Origin: Treponema sp.
GTDB taxonomy: Bacteria; Spirochaetota; Spirochaetia; Treponematales; Breznakiellaceae
DNA length: 41,681 bases
NCBI GenBank assembly: GCA_031275035.1
Contig: JAISPH010000046.1
Span: forward strand, 1 to 41,681
Direction: 5' to 3'
This document shows, piece after piece, positions 1-7,994 of the stretch. The stretch's first letter is position 1; each line of letters starts with the position of its first letter. The position numbers and the translations under genes are program-made. The notes beneath the pieces are model-generated. The model was not told where the DNA came from, searched no databases, and was given only the letters and a program-made list of their open reading frames with translations.

Positions 1-505
1 ACACAATATACGCGAAAAATACTGAAAAGTTCAAAAAAATCCAAAAAAAGAGGGGTTTTTAGGTGAATTTCTTAATAGTTGACTATAATAGTTATGTATA
101 CGTAAGTATCTAATTCCGATTCAAAATTGTCTCAACAATCATTTGGGGATTTAATGATAAAGATTATTCGATAAAATTGCTTGGAAATATACCATTTGAA
201 AATGAAACATTTGATATGGTATTGTCAATGAACGGATTTCACGCATTTCATGATAAAGAAAGAGCATTTATTGCGATAAAACGGATATTAAAGGATAGCG
301 GCTATCTCATCGGATGTTTTTATGTAAAAGGAATTACACAAAAGACTAATTGGTTTATAAACAAAATATTTGTAAAAAGTGGAACATTTACGCCGCCGTT
401 TTACGATAAGAGTGAAATCATGGAAAGATTAAATGGGGAATATAAAGAATTGGAAATATGGAATGTAGGATCTATAATATGTTTTAAATGTAAAAAATGA
501 GCTTC
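1..505. other. AT-rich segment, probable remnant of acquired DNA
   Basis: By eye this stretch is strongly AT-rich, with long A and T runs and AT-ending codons. From about 505 onward the sequence switches abruptly to the GC-leaning composition of the rest of the window. The only coding sense found is the truncated methyltransferase at 114-500. The left boundary lies outside the window. I infer the right end of a horizontally acquired segment; no integrase or attachment site is visible. Confidence 0.6.
114..500 (+). pseudogene. 5'-truncated SAM-dependent methyltransferase fragment
   Basis: The frame is open from 114 (after an in-frame TAA at 111-113) to the TGA at 498-500. A TTG at 177 is the only plausible internal start and has no good ribosome binding site. 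The readable part resembles the second half of a class I SAM-dependent methyltransferase: IPFENETFDMVLSMNGFHAF matches the acidic/hydrophobic strand-4 region found after the cofactor site in Methyltransf_11-type proteins, followed by an AIKRILKDSGYLIG segment typical of strand 5. The glycine-rich SAM-binding motif I that should precede this is absent, so the protein is unlikely to be active. Codon usage is AT-rich, unlike every other gene here. Family assignment is moderately sure; substrate unknown. Confidence 0.6.
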
Positions 506-560
506 CGCGGATCAGAGATCCGAGGTATCTTTAGCGTTGGATTGTACCGGAGGAGGCGTG

Positions 561-623
561 ATGACCGTATTGCCGGTAAGCGGCGGCAACGGCGGTGCTG
601 TGCAAGATATTGCCCTAAGATAG
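561..623 (+). other. possible 20-residue small ORF with strong Shine-Dalgarno
   Basis: A GGAGGAGG sequence lies about 5 bases before an ATG at 561. The frame encodes MTVLPVSGGNGGAVQDIALR and stops with TAG at 621-623. There is no homology I recognise. It lies just inside the GC-rich side of the composition boundary and could be the start of a gene destroyed by the insertion or a chance ORF. Only the start signal speaks for it. Confidence 0.2.
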
Positions 624-662
624 GAATAGAAAGAGCATGGAACCGCAAAGGCGTCTGACACT

Positions 663-759
663 GGACTTGTTCAAGAACCCGGTTGGTTCTTTGCTAACCT
701 TCGGTTAGCTTTCAAGTCTCCCAAAAAACATGGATTTTTTAATAAAATCCATGTTTTTT
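663..759 (+). repeat. multi-stem RNA-like repeat plus strong terminator hairpin (copy 1)
   Basis: GACTTG at 664-669 can pair with CAAGTC at 713-718, enclosing two hairpins. One is CAAGAACC (672-679) with GGTTCTTTG (685-693). The other is GCTAACC (693-699) with GGTTAGC (703-709). It is followed by CCCAAAAAAC leading into a 16-bp perfect stem (723-738 with 744-759) around a 5-base loop, ending in T6. A related copy at 12056-12122 keeps the framework but changes the stem sequences. It may act as terminator in either direction. Confidence 0.55.
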
Positions 760-776
760 GCTGTTTTTAAGCGGTT

Positions 777-806
777 GTTGTTCAAAAACTTCAGTTTTTG
801 AACAAC
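777..806. terminator. 13-bp palindrome with AAACTTCAGTTT core
   Basis: GTTGTTCAAAAAC, loop TTCA, GTTTTTGAACAAC form a perfect 13-bp stem. The same core with different flanks recurs at 4830-4849 and 17404-17421, always between genes. It may serve as a transcription end for the minus-strand gene ending at 929 or be a dispersed palindromic repeat. It lacks a following T-run. Confidence 0.4.
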
Positions 807-928
807 TCTACTGTTTTTGGCGCGGAGCCCCGCCGGCAGGCCGGTACGGAGCTCCGCCCACGGCACATGATCAAAACACCGTGCGTTTGGATCGGCATGA
901 ATGCCGCCGGCGGGGGCGGGGCGTCTCG

Positions 929-2437
929 TTATTCCGCATCCACGCTGAAAAGATACGGTTCCCCGGCTTCATCGTCCAGGCAGTAGATCTTGATGTAATA
1001 GGTTCCCGGGTCCAGCCGTATCCTCAACCTTGAAGAATACTCCTCTCCTCCGTCGTCGTCTTCACCGATGATATTTTCATCGTCGAAGAGTTCAAGGTAT
1101 GTGTCCAGATTATTGGACGTTTCCCCCCGGGCCTGGAAGACATAGTACCCTCTCTGGTTTACGGTAAAGGAAACCCAGTCATTGTCGCTCTGGGAAAAGG
1201 TTCTCCGCTGGGTTTCCCCCGCATTTATGGGCTTTGCATTTTGCCTGGTATTATCCGGCTCGTATGAGTCAAGTCCCACGGGCTCCCTAAGCTGAGTCTG
1301 GAGGGTATAGTCTCCCCGTCCTTCGTAGGCCGTTACCCTGACATACAGGGGACCCCCGGAAACCAGAACGCTGACCCTGGCGTTATATCTGTCGCCGGAG
1401 TCATCGTCTTCGGCTATCTCATTTCCATCGCCGTCATATATCGTGATGAAGGTATCAACATGGCCTCCGGTGCCGGCTGTAAACTGGCCGCCTTCGGCGG
1501 GTATTTCCACCCGGTACCAGTCTTCATCGGAGGGAACAGGGAAGTAGCCGTTGATCTCCGTATCCAGATCGATGGCAAAGGCCTGTTCTTCGGTATTGTT
1601 GGACTCCATGGCGGAATCGCTTATTTCCGCAAGCTGAATTCTGAAACCGTAGGCCCCGGTACTGCCGGAGTAGCCCCGGACCCTGGCGATGTACCGTTTT
1701 CCCCCCTCCAGGGGATAATCTATCCGGGCGTTTGAATCTTCGCCGCCGTCGTCGTTCTCATCAAGCAGGGAACCCTCTTCATCGTAAAGTTCCATTACGG
1801 TGTCGAAATCCCCCGAGGTTTCAAAACATGCCGCTCCGCCGCCGTTTAGGGCGGTAAAGAGAAACCAGTCCTGGTCGTTTTCATTGTGGATGGTTCTGTT
1901 TATCCAGGTTTCTCCCGCTTCAACGGCAAGGGGATTTTCCCTGCCGTCCGGTTCATGGTTGTCCCGGGAAATCCGGCGGCCCGATGAAGATCCCGTATCC
2001 AAAAGGTTAAGGATAAATTCGGTCTGCTCCAGATCGGTGTGCCAGCCCGCCGTTACGGAGGCGTCCCCGGTCTTAATTAACCGGACATGGATCCGCGCTA
2101 TGTTGGCGATGTTTGTAATTTCTCCGGTAACCATATAATCCGTCCGGGAACCGCCGTCCGTAACGGTAAAGCTCCGGCCAGACAGGTTGGAGAGGCCGCT
2201 GATAAGGTTTTCCCTCCAATAGGCGCCCAGGGAAGTATCGTAACCGTCAAAGCCGAAACTTCCTACGGAGACCCGGATCCCGCTTTCCAGGGTTGAAAGG
2301 CGGCGGCTAATCAGTTCTGTAACCTTGGCATTTTCCCGGTCCAGGTCCGCCGCCGACTGGGGCCCGGGAATATCCTGGGCATGCGCTATAAACAAAGAGG
2401 CTGAAAAAATGCCCGCAAGCAAAAAACGTCTTACCAT
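929..2437 (-). CDS. secreted protein with three PPC domains
   Basis: A predicted exported protein of 502 residues. The start at 2437 is chosen because AAGGAAG lies six bases upstream and the protein then begins with a clean signal peptide (MVRRFLLAGIFSASLFIAHA, then Q). Residues about 35-150 form a mixed domain that recalls CsgG/FlgO-like envelope modules (weak). Three bacterial pre-peptidase C-terminal (PPC) beta-sandwich domains follow at about 160-268, 277-384 and 389-500. Each begins with an EPD/ESN-type segment, has a DxDWxxF/V strand, and carries acidic DExDDGGED-like loops suited to calcium binding. No protease domain is attached, so it is probably a surface or periplasmic binding/structural protein. 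It lies downstream of hisS on the same strand, 178 bases away. Confidence 0.75.
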   Translation of the reverse strand: MVRRFLLAGIFSASLFIAHAQDIPGPQSAADLDRENAKVTELISRRLSTLESGIRVSVGSFGFDGYDTSLGAYWRENLISGLSNLSGRSFTVTDGGSRTDYMVTGEITNIANIARIHVRLIKTGDASVTAGWHTDLEQTEFILNLLDTGSSSGRRISRDNHEPDGRENPLAVEAGETWINRTIHNENDQDWFLFTALNGGGAACFETSGDFDTVMELYDEEGSLLDENDDGGEDSNARIDYPLEGGKRYIARVRGYSGSTGAYGFRIQLAEISDSAMESNNTEEQAFAIDLDTEINGYFPVPSDEDWYRVEIPAEGGQFTAGTGGHVDTFITIYDGDGNEIAEDDDSGDRYNARVSVLVSGGPLYVRVTAYEGRGDYTLQTQLREPVGLDSYEPDNTRQNAKPINAGETQRRTFSQSDNDWVSFTVNQRGYYVFQARGETSNNLDTYLELFDDENIIGEDDDGGEEYSSRLRIRLDPGTYYIKIYCLDDEAGEPYLFSVDAE

Positions 2438-2615
2438 TACAAACTTCCTTTGCGGATCGTTCCGCCGCCGTCCCGGCGGAACGCCGTCTTTTGGGTTTAC
2501 CACAGGCTTACTCTTCTGTCCACTGGTGCCCGGTAACTACTAAATCGCCGGATATACCTGAAGAAATTCACGCGCCGGACCTGTGGTCCGCAGCTTCACG
2601 AACAGTCCGTAGATT

Positions 2616-3989
2616 TCACCTCAAAATTTCGTGTTGTCCGTGTGGTTGAATATTATTCTTCTGCGTACATGAATTAATAATGCTGATGATTTCCTGAACC
2701 GAAAGATTATCCCGGTTTTCCCTGTGGGCCAAATCCCGCAGGATAAGGCCCCTTTCAATTCCGGGCGTATGCGGCGCGACGGTTCCGCCGGACCGGTCCG
2801 GGGGAATCACAACCCAGCGGGCGCCCTTTTTCTCCGCCAGGATGAACTGCTGGGTAAGCTTCCGGGGGTCCGGGAAGACCTCGCAGGGTATATCCGCCGC
2901 CCGGAACCGGGCCGCCAGGGCCTGGTAAAACCCCCCGTCCTCTTCCCGCAGGCAGACGACGGCAAGCGGCGCATAGGAAGCCCGTGTTTCCGCGGCGTCC
3001 AAACTTTTCAAGGCGGCAATAAGCCGGTCCAGGCCTATGGAAGATCCTACCCCGGAAAGCTTTTCCCTGGAGTAGAGCCCCGCCAGATCGTCGTAGCGGC
3101 CACCGGAACAGACCGAACCTATGCCGGGAAGTTTGTTGAGAAAGGTTTCGTATACCACTCCGGTATAGTAATCCAGCCCCCGGGTAATGGAAGGATCCAG
3201 CATAAAGGAAGCTTCGGTTCCCGTATCTTCCATAAAACGGCGGAGCAGTTTGAGCCGTTCGGAACCGGGAGAATTCCCCCCTGCGGCCCGGATCATGGCC
3301 TCCAGGGTTTCTTCAAAACTGTTTCCGGGTTCGATAAAGTCCAGCACCTTCTGGGCCTTTTCCGGCCCTGCCAGTTCCGCAAGCAGTTTTAACACCTCAC
3401 CGGCGCCTGTCTTGGCAAGTTTATCCACCGTCCTGAGTATCGCCGCGGAATGGCCGCCGATCCCCTGCGCTTCGAGGAAGCGGTTAAAAAGCCCCCGGTG
3501 ATTCAGCCTGATGGTTACGTCCCCGGCGCCGGCGGCGGCCAGGGTGTTCCGCATCATCAGGAGGATCTCAAAATCCGCCGCTGCGGTATCGCTGCCGATA
3601 ATGTCAAAATCGCACTGGGTAAATTCCCGGTAACGTCCCCGCTGGGCATTTTCCCCGCGCCAGACCTTGGCGATATGATAGCGCTTAAAGGGAAGGGTAA
3701 GCTCCCCCCGGTGCTCCGCCAGAAAACGGGCAAAGGGAACGGTCAGATCAAAACGGAGAGCCACGTCCCGGCCGCCGTGATCCCTAAAACGGTAGATCTG
3801 CTTTTCCGTTTCCCCTCCGCCCTTGCCTAAAAGTATCTCCGCATATTCCAGCGCGGGGGTATCGATGGGAACAAAGCCGAAGGAACGGAAGGAAGCTTCA
3901 ATACGTTCAATTAAATCCCGGCGTTCAATTTCCGCAGGGGGGAGAAAGTCCCGGAATCCCTTGAGGACCCTTGGTTCGATAATAGCCAT
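2616..3989 (-). CDS. hisS: histidyl-tRNA synthetase
   Basis: Cytoplasmic class II aminoacyl-tRNA synthetase charging tRNA-His, 457 residues. Visible landmarks: N-terminal GFRDFLPPAE; class II motif 2 as RGENAQRGRYREF near residues 113-125; the HisRS signature LDPSITRGLDYYTGVVYE; motif 3 as GVGSSIGLDRL after CSGGRYDDLAGLY; and a C-terminal anticodon-binding domain ending in a slightly extended polar tail. The insert with LGKGGGETEKQIYRF is normal for one HisRS subgroup. The start ATG at 3989 shares its A with the TAA stop of the upstream gene (TAATG), so translation is probably coupled. An upstream in-frame start would lie inside that gene and is not needed. Confidence 0.95.
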   Translation of the reverse strand: MAIIEPRVLKGFRDFLPPAEIERRDLIERIEASFRSFGFVPIDTPALEYAEILLGKGGGETEKQIYRFRDHGGRDVALRFDLTVPFARFLAEHRGELTLPFKRYHIAKVWRGENAQRGRYREFTQCDFDIIGSDTAAADFEILLMMRNTLAAAGAGDVTIRLNHRGLFNRFLEAQGIGGHSAAILRTVDKLAKTGAGEVLKLLAELAGPEKAQKVLDFIEPGNSFEETLEAMIRAAGGNSPGSERLKLLRRFMEDTGTEASFMLDPSITRGLDYYTGVVYETFLNKLPGIGSVCSGGRYDDLAGLYSREKLSGVGSSIGLDRLIAALKSLDAAETRASYAPLAVVCLREEDGGFYQALAARFRAADIPCEVFPDPRKLTQQFILAEKKGARWVVIPPDRSGGTVAPHTPGIERGLILRDLAHRENRDNLSVQEIISIINSCTQKNNIQPHGQHEILR

Positions 3990-4801
3990 TACTGGAGGGC
4001 CGCCGCCGGATTGGCCCGGCTGGCGTACCAATAATCGTCGATTATCTCCACCAGTTCAGGGCTGAAAGCCAGGGACGCCGTGGTTCTGACCAGCCCCTGA
4101 GGCAGGATCTGGGCGGATTCCACGGTCCCCGCAACGGAAATGCGGTATTTCTTAAAGTACAATTGATAGGCTACAGGGGTGCCGGGACTCCGCTGCTGGG
4201 CTCCCGCCGCCTCCAGGTGTTCGGTGGTTTTAGTACTCAGGCTGAATATCTGAATACGCCGGGCTTCCTTATCCGGCTCGGTAATGGTGGCGTACATATT
4301 GTACCCCATTACCTTGGCAATCTCCGGCGTTATCTTAATCGCCGTTTTGCCGTAATCTTCGAACAACGCCTTGATCCGGTCCTGTCCGTCAAGAAAGCCC
4401 CCCAGGAGATTGATAAGATCGTCGGGGGTATTCTTAAAATCAACCACCAGAAGCCCCACATTATCCCGGCCCTTCATCTGTCCCACCGTGGCCAGGTTGC
4501 AGCGGATAAAAAATTTGATGGGATCCTGGCGGCCCGCGGAGTTAAAGGCAATGGAAAGCCCTACGATACCGTTGACATAACGCTGGAAAAAAGTCAGTTC
4601 TTGCTTGGAAAGGGACGCCAAAAAGAGGGAACGCTTAAATCCGAACTGAAAAGGGACGCAGAGAATGGTATATTCGTCTATCTTCAAAAAACAATGAGCC
4701 CGGTCAACCCCTAATTTGGTAAGGGCGTATTGGCTGCAGGCGACACTTTGTTCGCCGAATCGAGCCAAATACTGAGCCGGTCCTGTCGGCACATTAGCCA
4801 T
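3989..4801 (-). CDS. conserved PilZ-like protein, function unknown
   Basis: 270 residues, no signal peptide or membrane segment. GGAG six bases before the ATG at 4801 supports the start. The central part (about residues 70-135) alternates basic and hydrophobic strands, with IKFFIRCNLATVGQMKGRDNV-like spacing followed by a DLINLLGGFL helix. This recalls the PilZ-like N-terminal domains of spirochaete proteins, which relate to cyclic-di-GMP receptors. I do not see a convincing complete RxxxR plus D/NxSxxG c-di-GMP motif, so ligand binding is not asserted. The stop overlaps the hisS start by one base, indicating one operon. Family assignment is tentative; the gene itself is secure. Confidence 0.6.
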   Translation of the reverse strand: MANVPTGPAQYLARFGEQSVACSQYALTKLGVDRAHCFLKIDEYTILCVPFQFGFKRSLFLASLSKQELTFFQRYVNGIVGLSIAFNSAGRQDPIKFFIRCNLATVGQMKGRDNVGLLVVDFKNTPDDLINLLGGFLDGQDRIKALFEDYGKTAIKITPEIAKVMGYNMYATITEPDKEARRIQIFSLSTKTTEHLEAAGAQQRSPGTPVAYQLYFKKYRISVAGTVESAQILPQGLVRTTASLAFSPELVEIIDDYWYASRANPAAALQ

Positions 4802-4829
4802 ACGAGCTCCAACACATTACAGGGAAACC

Positions 4830-4849
4830 CTAAAAACTTCAGTTTTTAG
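4830..4849. repeat. AAACTTCAGTTT-core palindrome
   Basis: CTAAAAAC, loop TTCA, GTTTTTAG form an 8-bp perfect stem between the PilZ-like gene and the NeuB-like gene, both on the minus strand. It shares core and loop with the palindromes at 777-806 and 17404-17421. Confidence 0.4.
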
Positions 4850-4999
4850 AGGCCTCTTACCCTAAACTACCCCCGGCATTTTTTGACAATAACGGAACTT
4901 TCCGGTTGTATTTTTACGACAAACTCCCGTTTCTTAAACATCTGCAAACCGGCGGAGTATACTTTTATTTTATATGGAGGAGGGTCATTTAGCAATACC

Positions 5000-6106
5000 C
5001 TAAAGAATATCGTCGAGTCTTATCCCCTCTCCGGCGGGAATAAAGGAAGCGGCCCTCCGGCCGGCTATTTTATCCTCCCAGGAAGGAGGCAGCCCCGGCC
5101 GGAGGATCTTTTCCGTCCTTAAAACCGCAAACATCCCCGGTGCGAGGATCTCTCCGGCGGTTATATCCCGGATCGCATGGATGGAACGGTTGGTCCGCAT
5201 ATAGTTGGCCGCTTCCGAAGGGGCAAGCCGTTTAACCCCGTCTCCCAGGACGGCGGCTACCCGTTCCGCCCCCCGTTCCCGGGAAAGGGCCCCTGTCAGG
5301 GCTTCGGGTTCCAGCCCGGAAGCGCGGCGTATCCCCCGGACCATGCGGGCAAAGTCCGCCGGGGGCAGGGCGATGGGATCGTCCAGCCCCGGATCATCCC
5401 TGGACAGGCAGAAATGCTTCTCCACCGCCGCCGCCCCCATGGCTATGGCCAGCATGGGCGCCAGCTCCGGGTCCTGGCTGTGGTCGCTGAGACCCACGGG
5501 AAGGCCGAATATTCCCGCCAGGCCAGGCAATACCCGCAGATTATAGTCCTCTTCCGGGGCGGGATAGGCGGTAACGCAGTGGAGCAGGCATACCTTCCCC
5601 GGAGGAAGCAGGGCCAGGGCCTCTTCAATATCCCCCAGCCTGGCTACTCCGGCGGAGAGGAGGATCGGCAGGTCGTAGGAGGCCAGTTCCCGCAGAAGGG
5701 CGGTATAGTTCAGTTCCGGGGAGGCGATTTTAAGGGCCTTAGGTCCCAGGGCCCGCAGTTCCCGGGCGCTTTGCAGGCCGAAGGGGGAGGCCAGAAAGAG
5801 AAGTCCCCTGGCCTCGGCGTATTCCTTCAGATCCGCATAAAAACCGGGGTCCAGCTCCAGGGCCTTGAAACGGTCGTAGAGGCTTACCGCTCCCCCCGGC
5901 AGGGGAACCAGTCCGGTCTTCGGATGAAGGATTTCCCGGGCATAGACGATCTGTACCTTTATGCAGTCGGCGCCGGCTTCCGCCGCGGCGTCCGCCATTT
6001 CCCGGGCCTTGACAGGATCTCCCCCATGGGAAGTCCCCAATTCGGCGATGATCAGAGCCTTTTGCGGGCTGTAAAGTACCCCGTTTATAGAAAAATCCGC
6101 CGCCAT
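5000..6106 (-). CDS. NeuB/SpsE-family nonulosonate (sialic acid-type) synthase
   Basis: 368 residues. The family condenses phosphoenolpyruvate with N-acetylmannosamine or a related amino sugar to make nonulosonic acids for surface glycans or flagellin. The TIM-barrel half shows IIAELGTSHGGDPVKAREM, AGADCIKVQ, LFLASPFG, KIASPELNYTALL, LLSAGVARLGDIEEAL, LLHCVTAYPAPEEDYNL, VGLSDHS and AAVEKHFCLSRD, all in family order. The C-terminal part (about 295-360, NRSIHAIRDITAGEIL) is the SAF/antifreeze-like domain that closes the active site. No other nonulosonate genes are adjacent. The ribosome binding site before 6106 is weak, but the family N-terminus fits. The sugar substrate cannot be told from sequence. 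Confidence 0.85.
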   Translation of the reverse strand: MAADFSINGVLYSPQKALIIAELGTSHGGDPVKAREMADAAAEAGADCIKVQIVYAREILHPKTGLVPLPGGAVSLYDRFKALELDPGFYADLKEYAEARGLLFLASPFGLQSARELRALGPKALKIASPELNYTALLRELASYDLPILLSAGVARLGDIEEALALLPPGKVCLLHCVTAYPAPEEDYNLRVLPGLAGIFGLPVGLSDHSQDPELAPMLAIAMGAAAVEKHFCLSRDDPGLDDPIALPPADFARMVRGIRRASGLEPEALTGALSRERGAERVAAVLGDGVKRLAPSEAANYMRTNRSIHAIRDITAGEILAPGMFAVLRTEKILRPGLPPSWEDKIAGRRAASFIPAGEGIRLDDIL

Positions 6107-6170
6107 AAGACCATAATCCCGTTAGAAAGACGGGATGTCAACATTTCCCGGAGATTTCCTTCCGAAGATC

Positions 6171-6199
6171 TCGACATTTTCAAAGATATAGGATATGAT
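6171..6199 (+). promoter_or_regulatory. sigma-70-type promoter for the CxxC protein gene
   Basis: A -35-like TCGACA (6171-6176) and a -10-like TATGAT (6194-6199) are separated by 17 bases, in the divergent gap between the minus-strand NeuB-like gene and the plus-strand gene starting at 6229. Confidence 0.5.
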
Positions 6200-6228
6200 A
6201 TAGGTATCTATTCGAAAGGAGTATGAAC

Positions 6229-6465
6229 ATGAAGACTCTGACTTGTGACGTTTGTAAACATACCATCCAACAGCCTGTGGTGGGGCGCAATTATTTTCAC
6301 ATTGCCCACCGGGATATCTGTGAGCCCTGTAAGGATTCTCTTGAGGTCGTTTTGAAACCTGTAGTCAGGACAAAACAGCCCTTCAGTTATGAGTGGTATG
6401 AACGGCTTATGCGGGATTCTATCGAAAAGGCCATTCAAAAGGGAAAATTCGATACCCGCGGCTAG
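6229..6465 (+). CDS. small CxxC zinc-ribbon-like protein
   Basis: 78 residues. Two cysteine pairs, CDVC (residues 6-9) and CEPC near residues 31-34, are spaced as in a small treble-clef or zinc-ribbon fold, followed by a charged helical tail. The second of two nearby ATGs (6229) is chosen because AAAGGAG lies about seven bases upstream; the first ATG (6223) sits right against it. I do not recognise a named family. Its position just before yebC suggests a conserved small cytosolic protein, possibly nucleic-acid or protein binding (inference). Confidence 0.6.
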   Translation: MKTLTCDVCKHTIQQPVVGRNYFHIAHRDICEPCKDSLEVVLKPVVRTKQPFSYEWYERLMRDSIEKAIQKGKFDTRG

Positions 6466-6470
6466 TTAAC

Positions 6471-6494
6471 TGACAGCGGAATCCCCCGCTGTCA
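6471..6494 (+). terminator. hairpin between CxxC gene and yebC
   Basis: TGACAGCGG pairs perfectly with CCGCTGTCA (9 bp) six bases after the CxxC gene stop. No proper T-run follows, so it may be an attenuator or mRNA-end stabiliser rather than a full intrinsic terminator. Confidence 0.45.
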
Positions 6495-6572
6495 TAATCT
6501 CATATTTCAGCCCTTCCCATTTTCTTATCCGTGTGATAGTATTGTGTAACGAGTACATTATAAGGAGTTGTC

Positions 6573-7313
6573 ATGTCCGGCCATAGTAAATGGGCGACTA
6601 TAAAACACGCAAAGGGCGCCGCCGATGCAAAGCGGGGCCAAATGTTCACCAAGCTTATCAAGGAAATCTCCATAGCCGCCCGTATGGGCGGGGGCAATCC
6701 CGAGGCGAATCCCCGGCTCAGAACCGCTGTCATCAAGGCCCGGGGCGCCAATATGCCCAAGGATAATATCGACCGGGCCATCAAAAAGGGAACCGGGGAG
6801 CTTGAAGGGGTTAACTACGAGGAACTGACCTACGAAGCCTATGCGGGCGGCGGGGTGGGGCTCCTCATCGAAGTATTAACCGATAACAAGAACCGGGCTG
6901 CGGCGGATGTCCGCAATATCCTTACCCGGGGGGGCGGGGAGCTGGCCAAGGCCGGTTCCGTTTCCCGGCTTTTCAAGCGCCAGGGCATTGTTACCCTGGA
7001 CGGGGAGAAGTACACCGAGGATCAGGTTATGGAGGCGGCCCTGGAGGGGGGCGCCGAAGATGTTGCCCTCTCCGACGGCATTATCGAAGTTACCAGCGCC
7101 CCCGAAGATTTTGAGGGGGTGGTGGACGCCCTCAACGAGAAGGGTTTTGAAACCATGAGCGCCGAGATCAGTATGGTTGCAGAGGCCGAAGTTACGCTGG
7201 ATAACGACGCCACCGCCAAGGCGATGAGGATGATCGACAAGCTTGAAGAAAACGACGATGTCCAAAATGTCTACCATAACATGGCCGTTCCCGAAGGGTT
7301 TGAAGCTGAGTAA
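6573..7313 (+). CDS. yebC: YebC/PmpR (TACO1) family protein
   Basis: 246 residues, the usual family length. The diagnostic N-terminus MSGHSKWATIKHAKGAADAK is followed by RGQMFTKLIKEI, GANMPKDNIDRAIKKGTGE, YEAYAGGGVGLLIEVLTDNKNR and GSVSRLFKRQG, the three-domain YebC architecture. Proteins of this family are known as DNA-binding regulators and, more recently, as ribosome-associated factors that help translate proline-rich stretches. The start has AAGGAG five bases upstream. The coding end overlaps the likely ruvC start, a common yebC-ruvC arrangement. Confidence 0.95.
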   Translation: MSGHSKWATIKHAKGAADAKRGQMFTKLIKEISIAARMGGGNPEANPRLRTAVIKARGANMPKDNIDRAIKKGTGELEGVNYEELTYEAYAGGGVGLLIEVLTDNKNRAAADVRNILTRGGGELAKAGSVSRLFKRQGIVTLDGEKYTEDQVMEAALEGGAEDVALSDGIIEVTSAPEDFEGVVDALNEKGFETMSAEISMVAEAEVTLDNDATAKAMRMIDKLEENDDVQNVYHNMAVPEGFEAE

Positions 7314-7809
7314 AAAAGAATCCCCGCCGGCGCGGCGTATCATCGGGATTGACCCGGGGCTTGCTTCCTCCGGCTGGGGTATTGTTGATTTTGACGGCCG
7401 GCGGCTCCGTTATATTGCCCACGGCTGTATCGGGACAAAGGCGGACCTCCCCCGGGCGGAACGCCTTTTTTTTATTTACCGGACCATGAGGGATGTTTTG
7501 GAAACATACCGGCCCGCCGAATCCGCGGTGGAGATCCTCTATTTCGCCCGGAATGTCTCCAGCGCCCTGCCGGTCGCCGAAGCCCGGGGGGTCCTCTCCA
7601 TGGCCCTGGCGGAACAGGGTATCCCGGTCCGTGAATTTACCCCGAATATGATTAAACAGGCTGTGCTGGGCCGGGGCGCCGCGGAGAAAAGCCAGATCCA
7701 GGAGATGGTGCGGATCATCCTGGGTCTAGACAGCGTTCCCTCCCCGGACCATGCCGCGGACGCCCTGGGCGCGGCGATATGCGCGGCCCATTCGCAGGTT
7801 CCGGCGTAA
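7300..7809 (+). CDS. ruvC: Holliday junction resolvase RuvC
   Basis: Endonuclease that resolves Holliday junctions with RuvAB. RNase H-like core: IIGIDPGLASSGWGIV carries the first catalytic Asp, AVEILYFARNVSSAL the Glu, and SPDHAADALGAAICAAH the terminal acidic pair and His. The FTPNMIKQAVLGRGAAEKSQIQEMV segment is the conserved central part. The start is uncertain: TTG 7300 overlaps yebC by 14 bases, and ATG 7258 is an alternative with a longer overlap. The family begins close to IIGIDPG, so the shorter form is preferred. ruvA and ruvB do not follow; a repeat element and a convergent lacI-type gene do. Confidence 0.9.
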   Translation: MKLSKKESPPARRIIGIDPGLASSGWGIVDFDGRRLRYIAHGCIGTKADLPRAERLFFIYRTMRDVLETYRPAESAVEILYFARNVSSALPVAEARGVLSMALAEQGIPVREFTPNMIKQAVLGRGAAEKSQIQEMVRIILGLDSVPSPDHAADALGAAICAAHSQVPA

Positions 7810-7845
7810 AGCGTACCGTCTTTCGGCAGTTTTTACAGAACACCG

Positions 7846-7994
7846 GGAGTTTGTTGCGCTTTGCGCATAAAACCCCGAAAAATCGCCGGTTAGGCGATTT
7901 TTACCCTGCAAACTCCGAAAGGATGCTGAATAATCGTGTTTTTTATGATTTTTTCATCGAAAAAATCATAAAACCTGCAAGTGCAACAGACTCC
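7846..7994 (+). repeat. MITE-like dispersed repeat, copy 1
   Basis: Begins GGAGTTTGTTGCGCTTTGCG and ends near AAGTGCAACAGACTCC, so its ends form inverted repeats around TGTTGCGCTT/AAGYGCAACA. Inside are an AAAAATCGCC...GGCGATTTTT hairpin (about 7880-7902) and a second, stronger hairpin (7941-7973). Copies occur at 18671-18825 (inverted) and 30905-31045. Short reading frames through it are not genes. Confidence 0.7.
7941..7973. terminator. bidirectional terminator-like hairpin between ruvC and the lacI-type gene
   Basis: A perfect 15-bp stem (7941-7955 with 7959-7973) around the loop ATC, with T-rich arms on both strands. It lies between convergent genes ending at 7809 and 7994, inside the MITE-like repeat. 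Confidence 0.65.

Noticed and set aside
500..928. tRNA or small stable RNA gene in the gap
   Set aside because: The hairpins do not form a cloverleaf and there is no T-loop consensus or CCA-type end.
2724..3392. Long plus-strand frames opposite hisS
   Set aside because: They are shadows of the strongly supported hisS gene, with no ribosome binding site and no recognisable family.
5177..6226. 349-codon plus-strand frame opposite the NeuB-like gene
   Set aside because: The minus-strand protein matches NeuB/SpsE along its whole length; the opposite frame has GC-driven lack of stops and low-complexity composition.
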